DNA of 64,000 bases, from contig CASFTW010000002.1 in the NCBI GenBank assembly GCA_949297785.1, positions 1 to 64,000 on the forward strand. The letters are read 5' to 3'. The position numbers and the translations under genes are program-made. The notes beneath the pieces were generated by a model. That model ran no database searches. It was not told the origin of the DNA and saw only the letters and a list, made by a program, of their open reading frames with translations. Numbering within the stretch: the first letter of the stretch is position 1; each line of letters starts with the position of its first letter. This DNA is from an uncultured Spirochaetales bacterium. GTDB taxonomy: Bacteria > Spirochaetota > Spirochaetia > Sphaerochaetales > Sphaerochaetaceae. This document shows positions 35,321 to 43,689 of the stretch, one piece after another.

Positions 35321-35354
35321 TTTTGCAGTTTTCCAATTCCTCATATATTTGTTA

Positions 35355-35393
35355 GTGCCGGAAGGTATCAACTCTCACCTCCGGTACATTTTA
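35355..35393 (+). terminator. Rho-independent terminator of the kinase-aldolase operon
   Basis: GTGCCGGAAGGT (35355-35366) pairs with ACCTCCGGTAC (35377-35387) with one bulged A, followed by ATTTTAT. Confidence 0.65.
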
Positions 35394-35487
35394 TAAGATG
35401 AAATATATGCTGAATATATATTACAAATTGATACTGTTAATGTTGAAAATACATTAGTTATTTGCATAGCATTCATATTGATTTTTG

Positions 35488-35724
35488 TTATAGTAGTCTG
35501 CTTGTTTTCATTCTTATGACAGAATGACGTACCCAACTTGGCATTGAAATTCCGCCTCCTGGTTGAAACACAAATGGATTATCTGAAAGCTGATTGTAAC
35601 AAGATTGGATATCATCAAGAAAAGATACTGCTGCAGAATGATTGCTTAATGTATATTGAATGTATTCTACAATTGCATTGATATCTTCTGTTGCCTTGAT
35701 TGATTCAAAGAGTTTAAAGCCCAT
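35488..35724 (-). CDS. ParE/RelE-type toxin, probably truncated
   Basis: The protein has 78 residues with the ParE-like pattern FESIKATEDINAIVEYIQYTLSNHSAAVSFLDDI and SDNPFVF. The expected C-terminal strands (Y.I.Y…) are absent: after PSWVRHSVIRMK the frame runs into a stop, and no other frame restores the usual end. The gene overlaps the antitoxin by 11 bases, the normal antitoxin-first order. RelE/ParE toxins cut mRNA or poison gyrase. This one may be inactive. Confidence 0.65.
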   Translation of the reverse strand: MGFKLFESIKATEDINAIVEYIQYTLSNHSAAVSFLDDIQSCYNQLSDNPFVFQPGGGISMPSWVRHSVIRMKTSRLL

Positions 35725-36055
35725 ACTTTGCCCGTCTTTCCTTCATTGCTGTAAAAGCATCAACGACACATCCATCAGCAATATCTTTAAAACCTTCTTC
35801 GAGTTTGCGGTACAGTTCTCTATGATGCGGATTGTTTTTCCTGCATTCCTTCAGATCTTCAATTTTGGAATCAATATCCGGTAAGGTATGGTCATCTGCG
35901 TAATTTGCCAGTTTTGTTTCAAATGTATCCATACTCATGATCACCATTGCTCCATATCCGTTTTTTGTAACAAATACGGGTTCATGGACTTCTTCACACA
36001 ACTTAAGAACTTCCGTCGTATTTTTAAGGTCTCGTATTGGAATTATTTTGGGCAT
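35714..36055 (-). CDS. Phd/YefM-family antitoxin
   Basis: The protein has 113 residues. The N-terminal DNA-binding half (KIIPIRDLKNTTEVLKLCEEVHEPVFVTKNGYGAMVIMSMDTFE) is typical of Phd/YefM, which binds its own operator. The longer C-terminal tail (DIDSKIEDLKECRKNNPHHREL) wraps the toxin. Start at ATG 36055. A relic of a second copy of this tail lies near 25.9 kb. Confidence 0.8.
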   Translation of the reverse strand: MPKIIPIRDLKNTTEVLKLCEEVHEPVFVTKNGYGAMVIMSMDTFETKLANYADDHTLPDIDSKIEDLKECRKNNPHHRELYRKLEEGFKDIADGCVVDAFTAMKERRAKYGL

Positions 36056-36707
36056 CCTATATTCTCATTGTGGTATTATTATGCCATAAAAAGGCCAAAA
36101 ATAATAGATTAGAAAAGTGACTTTTGTCTGTTATAAATTCCATGCTTGAAAACCCAATATGCTTGCATATGGGAACAGTCCGTTCGTTTAGCTATATCGT
36201 ATATAGGCACAATTATCACAGTATGAGAAATTCATATTCGTCTCATAAGTATAAAATCTTATGCCTCCTTTGCATTGACTGTTTCTGTATAAGCACGTCA
36301 GCTTGATGATAATCATCCGTGTTTATGAAACGTTGAAATTATTTGCCTGTTATATTTTGCTTCATTAGAAAATTCCCGTCAGATTGCATTTGTAGAAGAG
36401 CCTGATAACTGACTTGTATTATTATCTTGTTAATCTGACACTTGAAATGAAAAAGAGTGCAGGTACAATACGTATAATTACAATTATACATAGCGACATA
36501 AGAAATCGTGAATGGATTACATTTTATTGTGTTATGGTATCGTATCCATATATTCTTTATCTCGATTTATTTTGTTGACATAGAAATAGATTTAAACGTT
36601 TGATAAGATAAAGGAAAAACAAGTAAGTTGTTTTGTTCTTTGACAAAAATAGCGTGGATCGACTCTATATATCGCATATATTATGTAGATAAACCACTTT
36701 CTGTGGG

Positions 36708-36844
36708 GTTTTCTCCACGCACGTGGAGATGTTTCGCAGGCTTATATGTCAGGTGTGATGAAAGCTTAGTTTTCTCCACGCATGTGGAGATGTTCCCGCA
36801 ACTGTTGGGACAATCTCAAGTAGTGCCAGGTTTTCTCCACGCAT
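36708..36844 (+). CRISPR. Decayed orphan CRISPR mini-array, type I-E-like repeat
   Basis: GTTTTCTCCACGCA begins at 36708, 36769 and 36830, exactly 61 bases apart. The first two repeats are 28 bases (GTTTTCTCCACG, a two-base centre, then GTGGAGATGTT) with an internal CTCCAC…GTGGAG hairpin, and they differ at one centre base. The third is cut after about 14 bases. The spacers are about 33 bases and distinct. Repeat length, hairpin and spacing fit type I-E. There are no cas genes in the window. The AT-rich 36307-36700 upstream may be leader; otherwise nothing is seen in 36056-37063. Confidence 0.75.
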
Positions 36845-37063
36845 TAAGTGACTGACCCATAAATATATGGAAGGACATAAGCAAGGGAAACAGTCTTAGA
36901 TTTATCCATGTTAATGTCCTGTCATATAATTTCAATGACGAGGAAGAACTGTTTTACTTTTGGTGCATTTATTTGAATTTAAGATGAATATAGCTGTTGA
37001 ACTCGTTGATATAGCTAACATTGTGTTGAAAATACATTATTAAATTATTATTCTGTTTCTGTG

Positions 37064-37228
37064 ATGTTCAATAAAGATTATGTTCTTGATGAGATTAGGA
37101 AGTCTGAACAGTTTGCAGATGATCAGAAATATATTCTTGATTACTGCATGAGAGTGCGGCTTGAAAATAAAGAAAGGAAAGAAAGAAATGATAAACAAAT
37201 TCCAGATGTCAGTGGAAGACAATGTTGA
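37064..37228 (+). CDS. Small ORF overlapping the Fic gene start
   Basis: The ORF has 54 residues (FNKDYVLDEIRKSEQFADDQ…). The charged helical composition looks coding up to about residue 40. It overlaps the Fic start by 41 bases, an arrangement seen for small Fic antitoxins, but it lacks the S/TxxxE(G/N) inhibitory motif. There is no clear ribosome-binding site. It could also be a truncated remnant. Confidence 0.3.
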   Translation: MFNKDYVLDEIRKSEQFADDQKYILDYCMRVRLENKERKERNDKQIPDVSGRQC

Positions 37229-37931
37229 ATTTGCAAAACGTCAGATAGTTGACTCGATTTATAAAGAAGCTCGTATAGAAGGTATAAATGTAACATTTCC
37301 TGAAACCCAGCAGATTTATGACGGCTTTCTGGTGAACAGCCTTTCTTATGAAGATACTACGAAAATAATAAATCTCAAGCATGCCTGGTTCTTTGTTTTT
37401 GACAGCCTGGACTATCCGTTTGACTTGAGATACATGAGGCATATCAATGCGATAATTGAAACAAATCTGATCAGAAATGCCGGTGTTGTGAGAAATATAA
37501 GTGTCCGCATATCCGGTACAGACTGGATACCAGAAATCCCGTCGCCGGAGAAAATAAATAGAGAAATAAACAGGATCAGACAGATTGAAAATCCTACAGA
37601 CAGAAGTCTGGAGCTGATGCTGTCTGTGATGAGAGGACAGTATTTTGAAGATGGCAACAAGAGAACGGCACAGCTTGTTGCCAATCATGAAATGATAAGC
37701 AATGGCTGCGGTATCATATCTGTGCCTGTTGGTCTTAAAACGGAATTCTCATCTCTTCTTGTGGATTACTATGAATCTGATGACAGTAAACGGATAAAAG
37801 AGTTCCTCTATGATTCCTGTATCTCCGGCTTTTCAAGGGGATACCGGCTTTCTGACGAGGAGATTGCCACACAGAGAGAGGAAGATGCAAAAGCCATTGA
37901 TGATTTTCTGAAAAAGAAAGGGGACAAGTAA
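37188..37931 (+). CDS. Fic-fold protein with altered catalytic motif
   Basis: The protein has 247 residues from ATG 37188 (GGAAAG upstream; the frame is open to 37161). The Fic core reads RGQYFEDGNKRTAQL. The usual HPFxDGNxR has Gln in place of the catalytic His, and the rest of the motif (F, D, G, N, R) is kept. Near the N-terminus KEARIEGINVTF resembles the α-inhibitory (S/T)xxxE(G/N) element. Fic enzymes transfer AMP or other groups to target proteins. The Gln variant occurs in part of the family from memory, so this may be a non-AMPylating clade rather than a dead copy. Confidence 0.7.
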   Translation: MINKFQMSVEDNVEFAKRQIVDSIYKEARIEGINVTFPETQQIYDGFLVNSLSYEDTTKIINLKHAWFFVFDSLDYPFDLRYMRHINAIIETNLIRNAGVVRNISVRISGTDWIPEIPSPEKINREINRIRQIENPTDRSLELMLSVMRGQYFEDGNKRTAQLVANHEMISNGCGIISVPVGLKTEFSSLLVDYYESDDSKRIKEFLYDSCISGFSRGYRLSDEEIATQREEDAKAIDDFLKKKGDK

Positions 37932-38060
37932 AGACTTCATGGTCCTTTCCAAGATAAGAAAAGAACCGAAAAGATAAAATTTTTCTCTGGATTGAATTCA
38001 CTTGTCCTAGGAAAGCAATGACACCTGTTCATTGGCTTCTATGAGGTGGGGAGTGTAATT

Positions 38061-39584
38061 TCATTTTAGCCTGAGCTTCTGATTCCTGCTGTTCAGTTTC
38101 CCTGGAACTGTATATTCCACCACTTCTTCTGAAATCAGTTCTCTCAGGACATCACGCAAAGAAGCACTCACGTATTTGTATCCCAGCAGTTTCGTTATCT
38201 CTGATGCAGACAGCTCTTCATGTTCTTTCAGAAAATCCAAAGCAGAATCTCTGAGATCATTTTTTGATCTGCGCATTTTGTGTTTTTCCTCTGCTGTATC
38301 TGTTATGTTATTCTGATAGCAGGCTGTAAACTTTTCATGAACAGGTAAAATTACTGTCAGATAGCTTCTTTCTGCATCTGTCTCAAAAACAGGCAGAGGG
38401 GATCCGTTTGCTTCCATCGCTTTCAGAACCGTGGGTATTCCTGTATTTCTTCCTTCCACCATATGAAGTTCTTTCAGGAAATCTCCGATTCTTCTGTTCC
38501 TGTATCGCTTTGATACCATCTTCCTGTTTTTCAGGTCCTCATCCGTTATTGTTCTGTCTGGTCCCGGAATGCTTGTTATTTCCATCTTCTCCGGTGTGAT
38601 GGTTACTGTTATCGGCTCCCCGATCTGATATGACTTATGATATACGGCATTGGAGAGTACTTCCTCCACAGCTGCATAGGGGTAGTTGAAAAAACGATCT
38701 GCCTCCGCCTTGTTTCCGACTTTGTAGATCCTTTCTTTGATAATATAGTTTTTGATATAGCTGAGTGCATCTCTCAGCTGTTTATCAAGCGGCCCTGTAA
38801 ATATCTGTTCGGTCATTCCTTCTCCAGTCGGATCCGGCTTGTCCACTACTTCAATTCTTGCATAACGGAAAAAAATATCCGGATGCTCATTAAAGAACAT
38901 TAGTCCGACATTCAATGGTTTCATCATTTCAGAAGGGCCTCCGACAAGATGCATGTCAACTGCTGTCTCCAATGTGCTCCTGAACAGGGAAGCCTGATAT
39001 AAATCGCTTTCCACCGCATGCAGATATTCTGACATAAGACTCGGGCGCATATCTGCGATATCTGCTCTCATGTTTATGCGGTCATCGAACGGAATATCTC
39101 CTGCAAGCATGAAAAGCTCTTTTTCCTCTGCAGCGCTGGCTTTCACGGTGCTTGCAAATTTTCTTATATAATATGCCTTATCTCCCTTTTTTTCTGTTTT
39201 GTTTGCGGGAAAATGTACCGGACATTTGTATGGTCTGTTTTCTCCGCCAGGTACCCAGATCACCATGATTTCTTTTCCGTCAAATTGTGTCTGTTCTGCA
39301 ACCGGCAGATATCTGGGTTCAATCAGATTGCATTTTTCCAGCAACTCTTTGTTGATCCGGTCAACAGATGATTTATCAAGACCTGTTATCGGAAATACAG
39401 GCATTCCGTTTTCTTCCTCTATACCGATGATGATATATCCGCCGCCCCAGTTGTCTATGTCATTTGCAAACGCACAGATTGTGTGGAGAATTGGCTGTGG
39501 ATTCCAGTCTTTCTTATATTCCACTCTTGCATTTTCCACGACTTTTCTGCGGATAAGATCTTCAATGTTAATTGGCAGGGCCAT
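38061..39584 (-). CDS. AlbA_2/HATPase-like DNA-binding protein
   Basis: The protein has 507 residues. The N-terminal AlbA_2 domain includes VEYKKDW, then ICAFANDIDNWGGGYIIIGIEEENG. A HATPase_c_4-like domain contains VEEVLSNAVYHKSYQIGEPITVTI, and a C-terminal winged helix follows (HEELSASEITKLLGYKYVSASLRDVLRELI). Proteins of this layout are often misnamed RecG-like helicases and are thought to be transcriptional regulators. AGGAGA precedes ATG 39584. A perfect inverted repeat right upstream suggests autoregulation. Confidence 0.8.
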   Translation of the reverse strand: MALPINIEDLIRRKVVENARVEYKKDWNPQPILHTICAFANDIDNWGGGYIIIGIEEENGMPVFPITGLDKSSVDRINKELLEKCNLIEPRYLPVAEQTQFDGKEIMVIWVPGGENRPYKCPVHFPANKTEKKGDKAYYIRKFASTVKASAAEEKELFMLAGDIPFDDRINMRADIADMRPSLMSEYLHAVESDLYQASLFRSTLETAVDMHLVGGPSEMMKPLNVGLMFFNEHPDIFFRYARIEVVDKPDPTGEGMTEQIFTGPLDKQLRDALSYIKNYIIKERIYKVGNKAEADRFFNYPYAAVEEVLSNAVYHKSYQIGEPITVTITPEKMEITSIPGPDRTITDEDLKNRKMVSKRYRNRRIGDFLKELHMVEGRNTGIPTVLKAMEANGSPLPVFETDAERSYLTVILPVHEKFTACYQNNITDTAEEKHKMRRSKNDLRDSALDFLKEHEELSASEITKLLGYKYVSASLRDVLRELISEEVVEYTVPGKLNSRNQKLRLK

Positions 39585-39600
39585 AGTTCTTTCTCCTCTG

Positions 39601-39666
39601 ACTTGAGATTTAACTTGATATTTATTTTAGTAAATCGCAAGTTAAGTATCAAGTTAAATCTCAAGT
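39601..39666. promoter_or_regulatory. 20-bp perfect inverted repeat, likely operator
   Basis: ACTTGAGATTTAACTTGATA (39601-39620) is repeated as its exact reverse complement at 39647-39666 with 26 bases between. The half-site AACTTGA occurs more than once inside the arms. It lies 17-82 bp upstream of the AlbA_2/HATPase gene. It could equally be a structured DNA or transcript element. Confidence 0.6.
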
Positions 39667-39718
39667 TAAATATGGTTTTGCGTGAAAAAGTAAATACGGA
39701 TGCTGTTGTCTGTAACAT

Positions 39719-40092
39719 TTGAATTTGAAAAGTATTCCTGATCCTGAATACCTTCTTAGAAAAGCGTCTCCCGTCAAATACAAGGAACTTGTTGACAGGG
39801 AATCATGCATGCCAAGTCTCCGCCTTTTCAGTTATGCTGTTTTTGTAAGAATAGCCGTCCAGAATCTGAGAAAAGCGGCATGGAGTCTGTTTAATGAAGA
39901 TAAGATACCTTCTGTGCATATGAATACAGGAATATAGATTGGGTAAATGTGTATGAGACAGAACTGAATTTGTTTTTCCACTCAGAAACCGTATATGTTC
40001 TGAATACACTTATTTTCTGTATGGTTGATTATAATCCACTGGATTTCTTCTCAAAGATTCACCGGCATTCACAAAAATATGATGTGATTTGA
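39719..40092 (+). pseudogene. Decayed gene of unknown family
   Basis: A frame with protein-like composition (NLKSIPDPEYLLRKASPVKY…RIAVQNLRKAAWSLFN) stops at 39935-39937. Similar quality sequence resumes in another frame (VYETELNLFFHSETVYVLNTL) and ends at 40092. There is no convincing start or ribosome-binding site. It marks the right edge of the AT-rich part. Confidence 0.35.
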
Positions 40093-40158
40093 ATAAAAAC
40101 ACTATGTCTAAGCTACTTTGAAAGTCAGTGCACGATATGATTTCCGCCTGTCCTGCAG

Positions 40159-40188
40159 TTGGTTTTTATCTTCTCTTGGTGCTATAGT
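40159..40188 (+). promoter_or_regulatory. Leaderless-type promoter of yqeC
   Basis: TTGGTT (40159-40164), 18 bases, TATAGT (40183-40188), then six bases to ATG 40195. There is no Shine-Dalgarno. Confidence 0.5.
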
Positions 40189-40194
40189 TAATCC

Positions 40195-40893
40195 ATGAGT
40201 CTGATAAAAACAATCGGAGATTATCTTATTGGTGACAACGGTGGTGTTGTCTCCATTACAGGGGCCGGAGGCAAAACCAGTACACTCAAGGCATTGGGTC
40301 AGTATTACAGGAAAAAAGGACTGAGTGTCCTTCTTACAACTACGACAAAGATACAGAGTCCAAAGACTTTTGATTATGATGCTGATTATGCTTTCACCGA
40401 TGAAGGCGATGCCTTGCTGCATGAGCCGGAAAAAGGGCAGTCCGTCTTTTATGCACAGCGTGCGCTGATGGATCCGAAGAAACTTGTCTCTCCGCGTCCT
40501 GATGTGCTTTCGCTTCTCATCAAGCGTTATGATGTCACAATAATAGAAGCAGACGGTGCAAAAGGACTGCCTCTTAAATACCACAGCGACAGGGATCCCG
40601 TGATTGTGGATGAAACCACAGCCGTTCTTGCCATCATGGGAGCATCTTCTTACGGCGATATTGTGGACAACAGCTGTTTCGGCTATGAAAGCACAGCACC
40701 TGTTGATATGAAATTCATCAACTATCTCTTAAAAGATGATCAGGGTGCGCTTAAGGGGATGAGAGGACGCTCTTTGCTTTTCATCAATCAGGCGGATGAG
40801 AAAACGCTCCCGCTTGATGAATTTATCTCTCCGGTTCCCATCATGATGGGATCCGTGAAAGAAGACAGGATCTATGGAAGAAAGGATATTTGA
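40195..40893 (+). CDS. yqeC: Selenium cofactor biosynthesis protein YqeC
   Basis: The protein has 232 residues. The P-loop-like VSITGAGGKTSTLKALGQY (19-37), TTTTKIQSP and IIEADGAKGLPLKYH are the YqeC signatures. It belongs to the gene set for selenium-dependent molybdenum hydroxylases. It overlaps the XdhC-YqeB gene by 20 bases, so the two act together in cofactor maturation. The hydroxylase itself is not in the window. Confidence 0.85.
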   Translation: MSLIKTIGDYLIGDNGGVVSITGAGGKTSTLKALGQYYRKKGLSVLLTTTTKIQSPKTFDYDADYAFTDEGDALLHEPEKGQSVFYAQRALMDPKKLVSPRPDVLSLLIKRYDVTIIEADGAKGLPLKYHSDRDPVIVDETTAVLAIMGASSYGDIVDNSCFGYESTAPVDMKFINYLLKDDQGALKGMRGRSLLFINQADEKTLPLDEFISPVPIMMGSVKEDRIYGRKDI

Positions 40894-42385
40894 GAAAGCT
40901 GCCTCATATGAGAAGAAGAACATGGCTTTCGCACTTGTCACGATAGCGGGAGTGAAGGGAACCGTACCGCGTAAGAGAGGACGCATGCTTGTTGATGAAA
41001 AAGGAAATACGGTATCAACGATAGGCGGCTATGAAATAGAGAGAAGATGTGCTGAAGCTGCACTGCAATGCATTGCGGATGGTAAAAGCCGTATGGTTGC
41101 CATCCCGGTCAGGGATAAAGGAGAGATGAGTGTCATGATAGATGTCGTGAACAGAATCAAAAAAGCTTATATAATCGGTTTCGGCCATGTGGGGCAGGCT
41201 GTTGCCGGCTGTCTTTACAGACTCGGCTATGCCATATACATCTATGATGACAGCCCCGATACGGTTTATGAGAATGCGGTTGAAGTGAACATCGGCTATG
41301 AGAAACTTTCCTCTCTCTGCCTTGACGAGCACTCGTGTCTCATCATCACAACATCAGAAAAGGATTATGCACTTGAAAGCATTGACTGGTCACGTGCCTT
41401 CTATGTCGGTGCGATCAGTTCAAGAAGCCGGATTGTTGCAAAACGTTCAGATGCATCTTCTCCATTGTGTATTCCGATGGGTTATGACACAGGTGCCGAG
41501 ACACCTGAGGAGATCGCGGTTTCGGTTGCCGCCGAAGTGATGAAGTTTTATAACAGGGCAGGGGGCCTTTCCATTTATGAAAGACGCCGCCGGCTGGTTG
41601 TTGTGCGCGGTGCGGGAGACCTTGCAACCGGAACAATCATACGTCTGACAAGAGCGGGCTATGATGTGCTCTGCCTTGAAATTGACAAGCCGACGCAGGT
41701 CAGACGCAATGTAAGTTTTGCAGAGGCCGTGTATGAGGGGGAGTGGACTGTTGACGGTCTTAAATGCCGTCTCATCGATTCCTGGAGGGATTGCTTCAGG
41801 GCTTTTGATGAAGGAGTTGTTCCGCTTCTGACAGATGAAAGCGGAGAGTGCATAAAACAGCTTGAGCCTTCTGTCGTGATTGATGCCGTGATAGCAAAGA
41901 AGAATCTCGGTACGCATATTGACATGGCGCCTCTCACAATGGCACTGGGCCCCGGTTTTGAAGCCGGACGTGATGTTGATGTTGTAATTGAGACGAAGAG
42001 GGGACACAATCTTGGAAAAATAATCACCAGAGGATGTGCCGAAGCAAATACCGGTGTGCCGGGAATCATCGGAGGTTATGGCAAAGAGAGAGTCATAAGA
42101 AGTTCCGCAAGCGGAGTTTTCAAAGGAATGAAGACATTCGGCGATATCGTCGAAGCAGGTGACGTCGTCGCCTATGTCGGTGATGTGCCGCAGCATACGC
42201 TTATAAGCGGGATGGTCAGGGGCATGCTTCATGACGGTCTTGAGGTGAGTGAAGGTTTCAAGATCGCCGATGTGGATCCGCGCGGCAGCGGGGTGGACTA
42301 TACCTCTGTCTCCGACAAGGCCCGCTGTATTGCAGGCAGTGTCCTTGAAGTTGTTGATTCTTATTTTGCAAAGGGATTATTCTAG
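40874..42385 (+). CDS. yqeB: XdhC-YqeB fusion, selenium-dependent molybdenum hydroxylase maturation
   Basis: The protein has 503 residues. Residues 1-235 are an XdhC/CoxI unit: SxPR-like segment GTVPRKRGRMLV, TIGGYEIERR, and a Rossmann YIIGFGHVGQAVAG. From about 238 begins YqeB/EF2563: VVVRGAGDLATGTIIRLTRAGY, RRNVSFAEAVYEGE and a long C-terminal region. XdhC-type proteins bind and sulphurate or select the molybdenum cofactor; YqeB handles the selenium step. They are usually separate proteins. The fusion is directly readable: one frame, no stop. Confidence 0.8.
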   Translation: MEERIFEKAASYEKKNMAFALVTIAGVKGTVPRKRGRMLVDEKGNTVSTIGGYEIERRCAEAALQCIADGKSRMVAIPVRDKGEMSVMIDVVNRIKKAYIIGFGHVGQAVAGCLYRLGYAIYIYDDSPDTVYENAVEVNIGYEKLSSLCLDEHSCLIITTSEKDYALESIDWSRAFYVGAISSRSRIVAKRSDASSPLCIPMGYDTGAETPEEIAVSVAAEVMKFYNRAGGLSIYERRRRLVVVRGAGDLATGTIIRLTRAGYDVLCLEIDKPTQVRRNVSFAEAVYEGEWTVDGLKCRLIDSWRDCFRAFDEGVVPLLTDESGECIKQLEPSVVIDAVIAKKNLGTHIDMAPLTMALGPGFEAGRDVDVVIETKRGHNLGKIITRGCAEANTGVPGIIGGYGKERVIRSSASGVFKGMKTFGDIVEAGDVVAYVGDVPQHTLISGMVRGMLHDGLEVSEGFKIADVDPRGSGVDYTSVSDKARCIAGSVLEVVDSYFAKGLF

Positions 42386-42399
42386 GTGAAAGGTGTTTT

Positions 42400-43689
42400 A
42401 TGGATAAGGAAGCTGAATTCAGAAATGTAAGAAGTGCTGCCGTGAGGCTTGCGTCCATCTCCGATGAAGAGAGATCTGCCATGCTTTTGAAAATGGCCGC
42501 GGCTTTTGAAGATAATAGAGAGAGAATATTCAGGGCGAACAGGGAAGACATTGAAAAAGCTGGGAAAGAGGGTATCAGTGATGCGCTTCTGCACCGGCTT
42601 GTGCTTGATGAGTCAAAGCTTGCATCGGCAATAGAAGGAGTGAAGTCTGTCGCCGCACAGAAATGTCCTCTTCATGAAGTAAAGGAGAAAAGACTGCTTG
42701 ACGAAGGTCTTGTCCTTGAAAAGGTGACGTTTCCCCTCGGTGTCATAGGAATGGTTTTTGAAGCGCGTCCTGATGCGCTGATCCAGATCGTCTCTCTTGC
42801 CATCAAGTCCGCAAACGGAATAATCCTCAAGGGAGGAAGGGAGGCATCATCAACCAACAGCACGCTTTATGAAATCATACGGGAAAGCCTTGACGGGGCT
42901 GACTTCTTGATGCTGCTTTCAAGCCACAGTGATGTTGATGCGATGCTGAAGATGGAAGGTTATATCGACCTTATCATACCGCGCGGATCAAATAAGTTCG
43001 TCCGCTACTGCATGGACAACACCCATATACCGGTGATGGGGCATGCGGATGGCATCTGCACTGTTTATGTTGACTCTTGTGCCGATATCTGTACTGCCGT
43101 CAATGTGTGCACCGACAGCAAGGTTCAGTACCCAGCGGCATGCAATGCTGCCGAGACCATACTTGTTCACAAGGACGTAGCAGAGAGATTCATTCCGCTT
43201 TTTGCCTCATCGCTTGAGCAGTACGGTGTCACAATACATGCGGATGAGTTTTCTTTGCCGCTTTTAAAGGATTATGGCGGAAAGGTTGTGAAGGCATGTG
43301 AAGATGATTTCCACACGGAATTCCTTTCCCTTGAACTTGCCCTGAAAGTCGTAAACAGCATTGATGAAGCCATCTCCCATATCGCAGAGCATTCTTCCCA
43401 CCATACCGATGCAATAATAACCTCTGATGACTCAAACCGTGAGAGGTTCTTCAATGAAGTGGATTCAGCCGATGTGTTCTGTAACTGCTCGACCCGCTTT
43501 GCAGACGGCTACCGTTTCGGCCTCGGCGCGGAGGTTGGAATTTCAACCAGCAAGCTTCATGCCCGCGGTCCTGTAGGGCTTGAAGGTCTTACGACCACGA
43601 AGTGGCTGCTTTCAGGAAGCGGACAGATCGTCAGGTCTTACACAGGCAGGGATGCCCGCCACTTCATTCATAAGGATCTTCTGCCATGA
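42400..43689 (+). CDS. proA: Glutamate-5-semialdehyde dehydrogenase (ProA)
   Basis: The protein has 429 residues. It reduces γ-glutamyl phosphate to glutamate semialdehyde in proline synthesis using NADPH. Visible features are FEARPDALIQIVSLAIKSAN, GREASSTNS, and the catalytic Cys in QYPAACNAAE. The length is normal. It lies 14 bases after the YqeB gene with AAAGGTG upstream, and overlaps proB by four bases (ATGA), so flux enzymes are translated together. The usual order is proB-proA; here it is reversed. Confidence 0.95.
   Translation: MDKEAEFRNVRSAAVRLASISDEERSAMLLKMAAAFEDNRERIFRANREDIEKAGKEGISDALLHRLVLDESKLASAIEGVKSVAAQKCPLHEVKEKRLLDEGLVLEKVTFPLGVIGMVFEARPDALIQIVSLAIKSANGIILKGGREASSTNSTLYEIIRESLDGADFLMLLSSHSDVDAMLKMEGYIDLIIPRGSNKFVRYCMDNTHIPVMGHADGICTVYVDSCADICTAVNVCTDSKVQYPAACNAAETILVHKDVAERFIPLFASSLEQYGVTIHADEFSLPLLKDYGGKVVKACEDDFHTEFLSLELALKVVNSIDEAISHIAEHSSHHTDAIITSDDSNRERFFNEVDSADVFCNCSTRFADGYRFGLGAEVGISTSKLHARGPVGLEGLTTTKWLLSGSGQIVRSYTGRDARHFIHKDLLP

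Noticed and set aside
36628-36855. 75-residue frame across the CRISPR repeats
   Set aside because: It is made of the repeats and spacers themselves, with no ribosome-binding site.
39483-39722. 79-residue + strand frame across the inverted repeat
   Set aside because: It reads through the palindrome and the antisense of the AlbA_2 gene start; its repetitive Asn/Leu composition is an artefact of the repeat.
41447-42232. 261-residue minus-strand frame inside the XdhC-YqeB gene
   Set aside because: Antisense shadow of a gene with strong family motifs; no protein features of its own.
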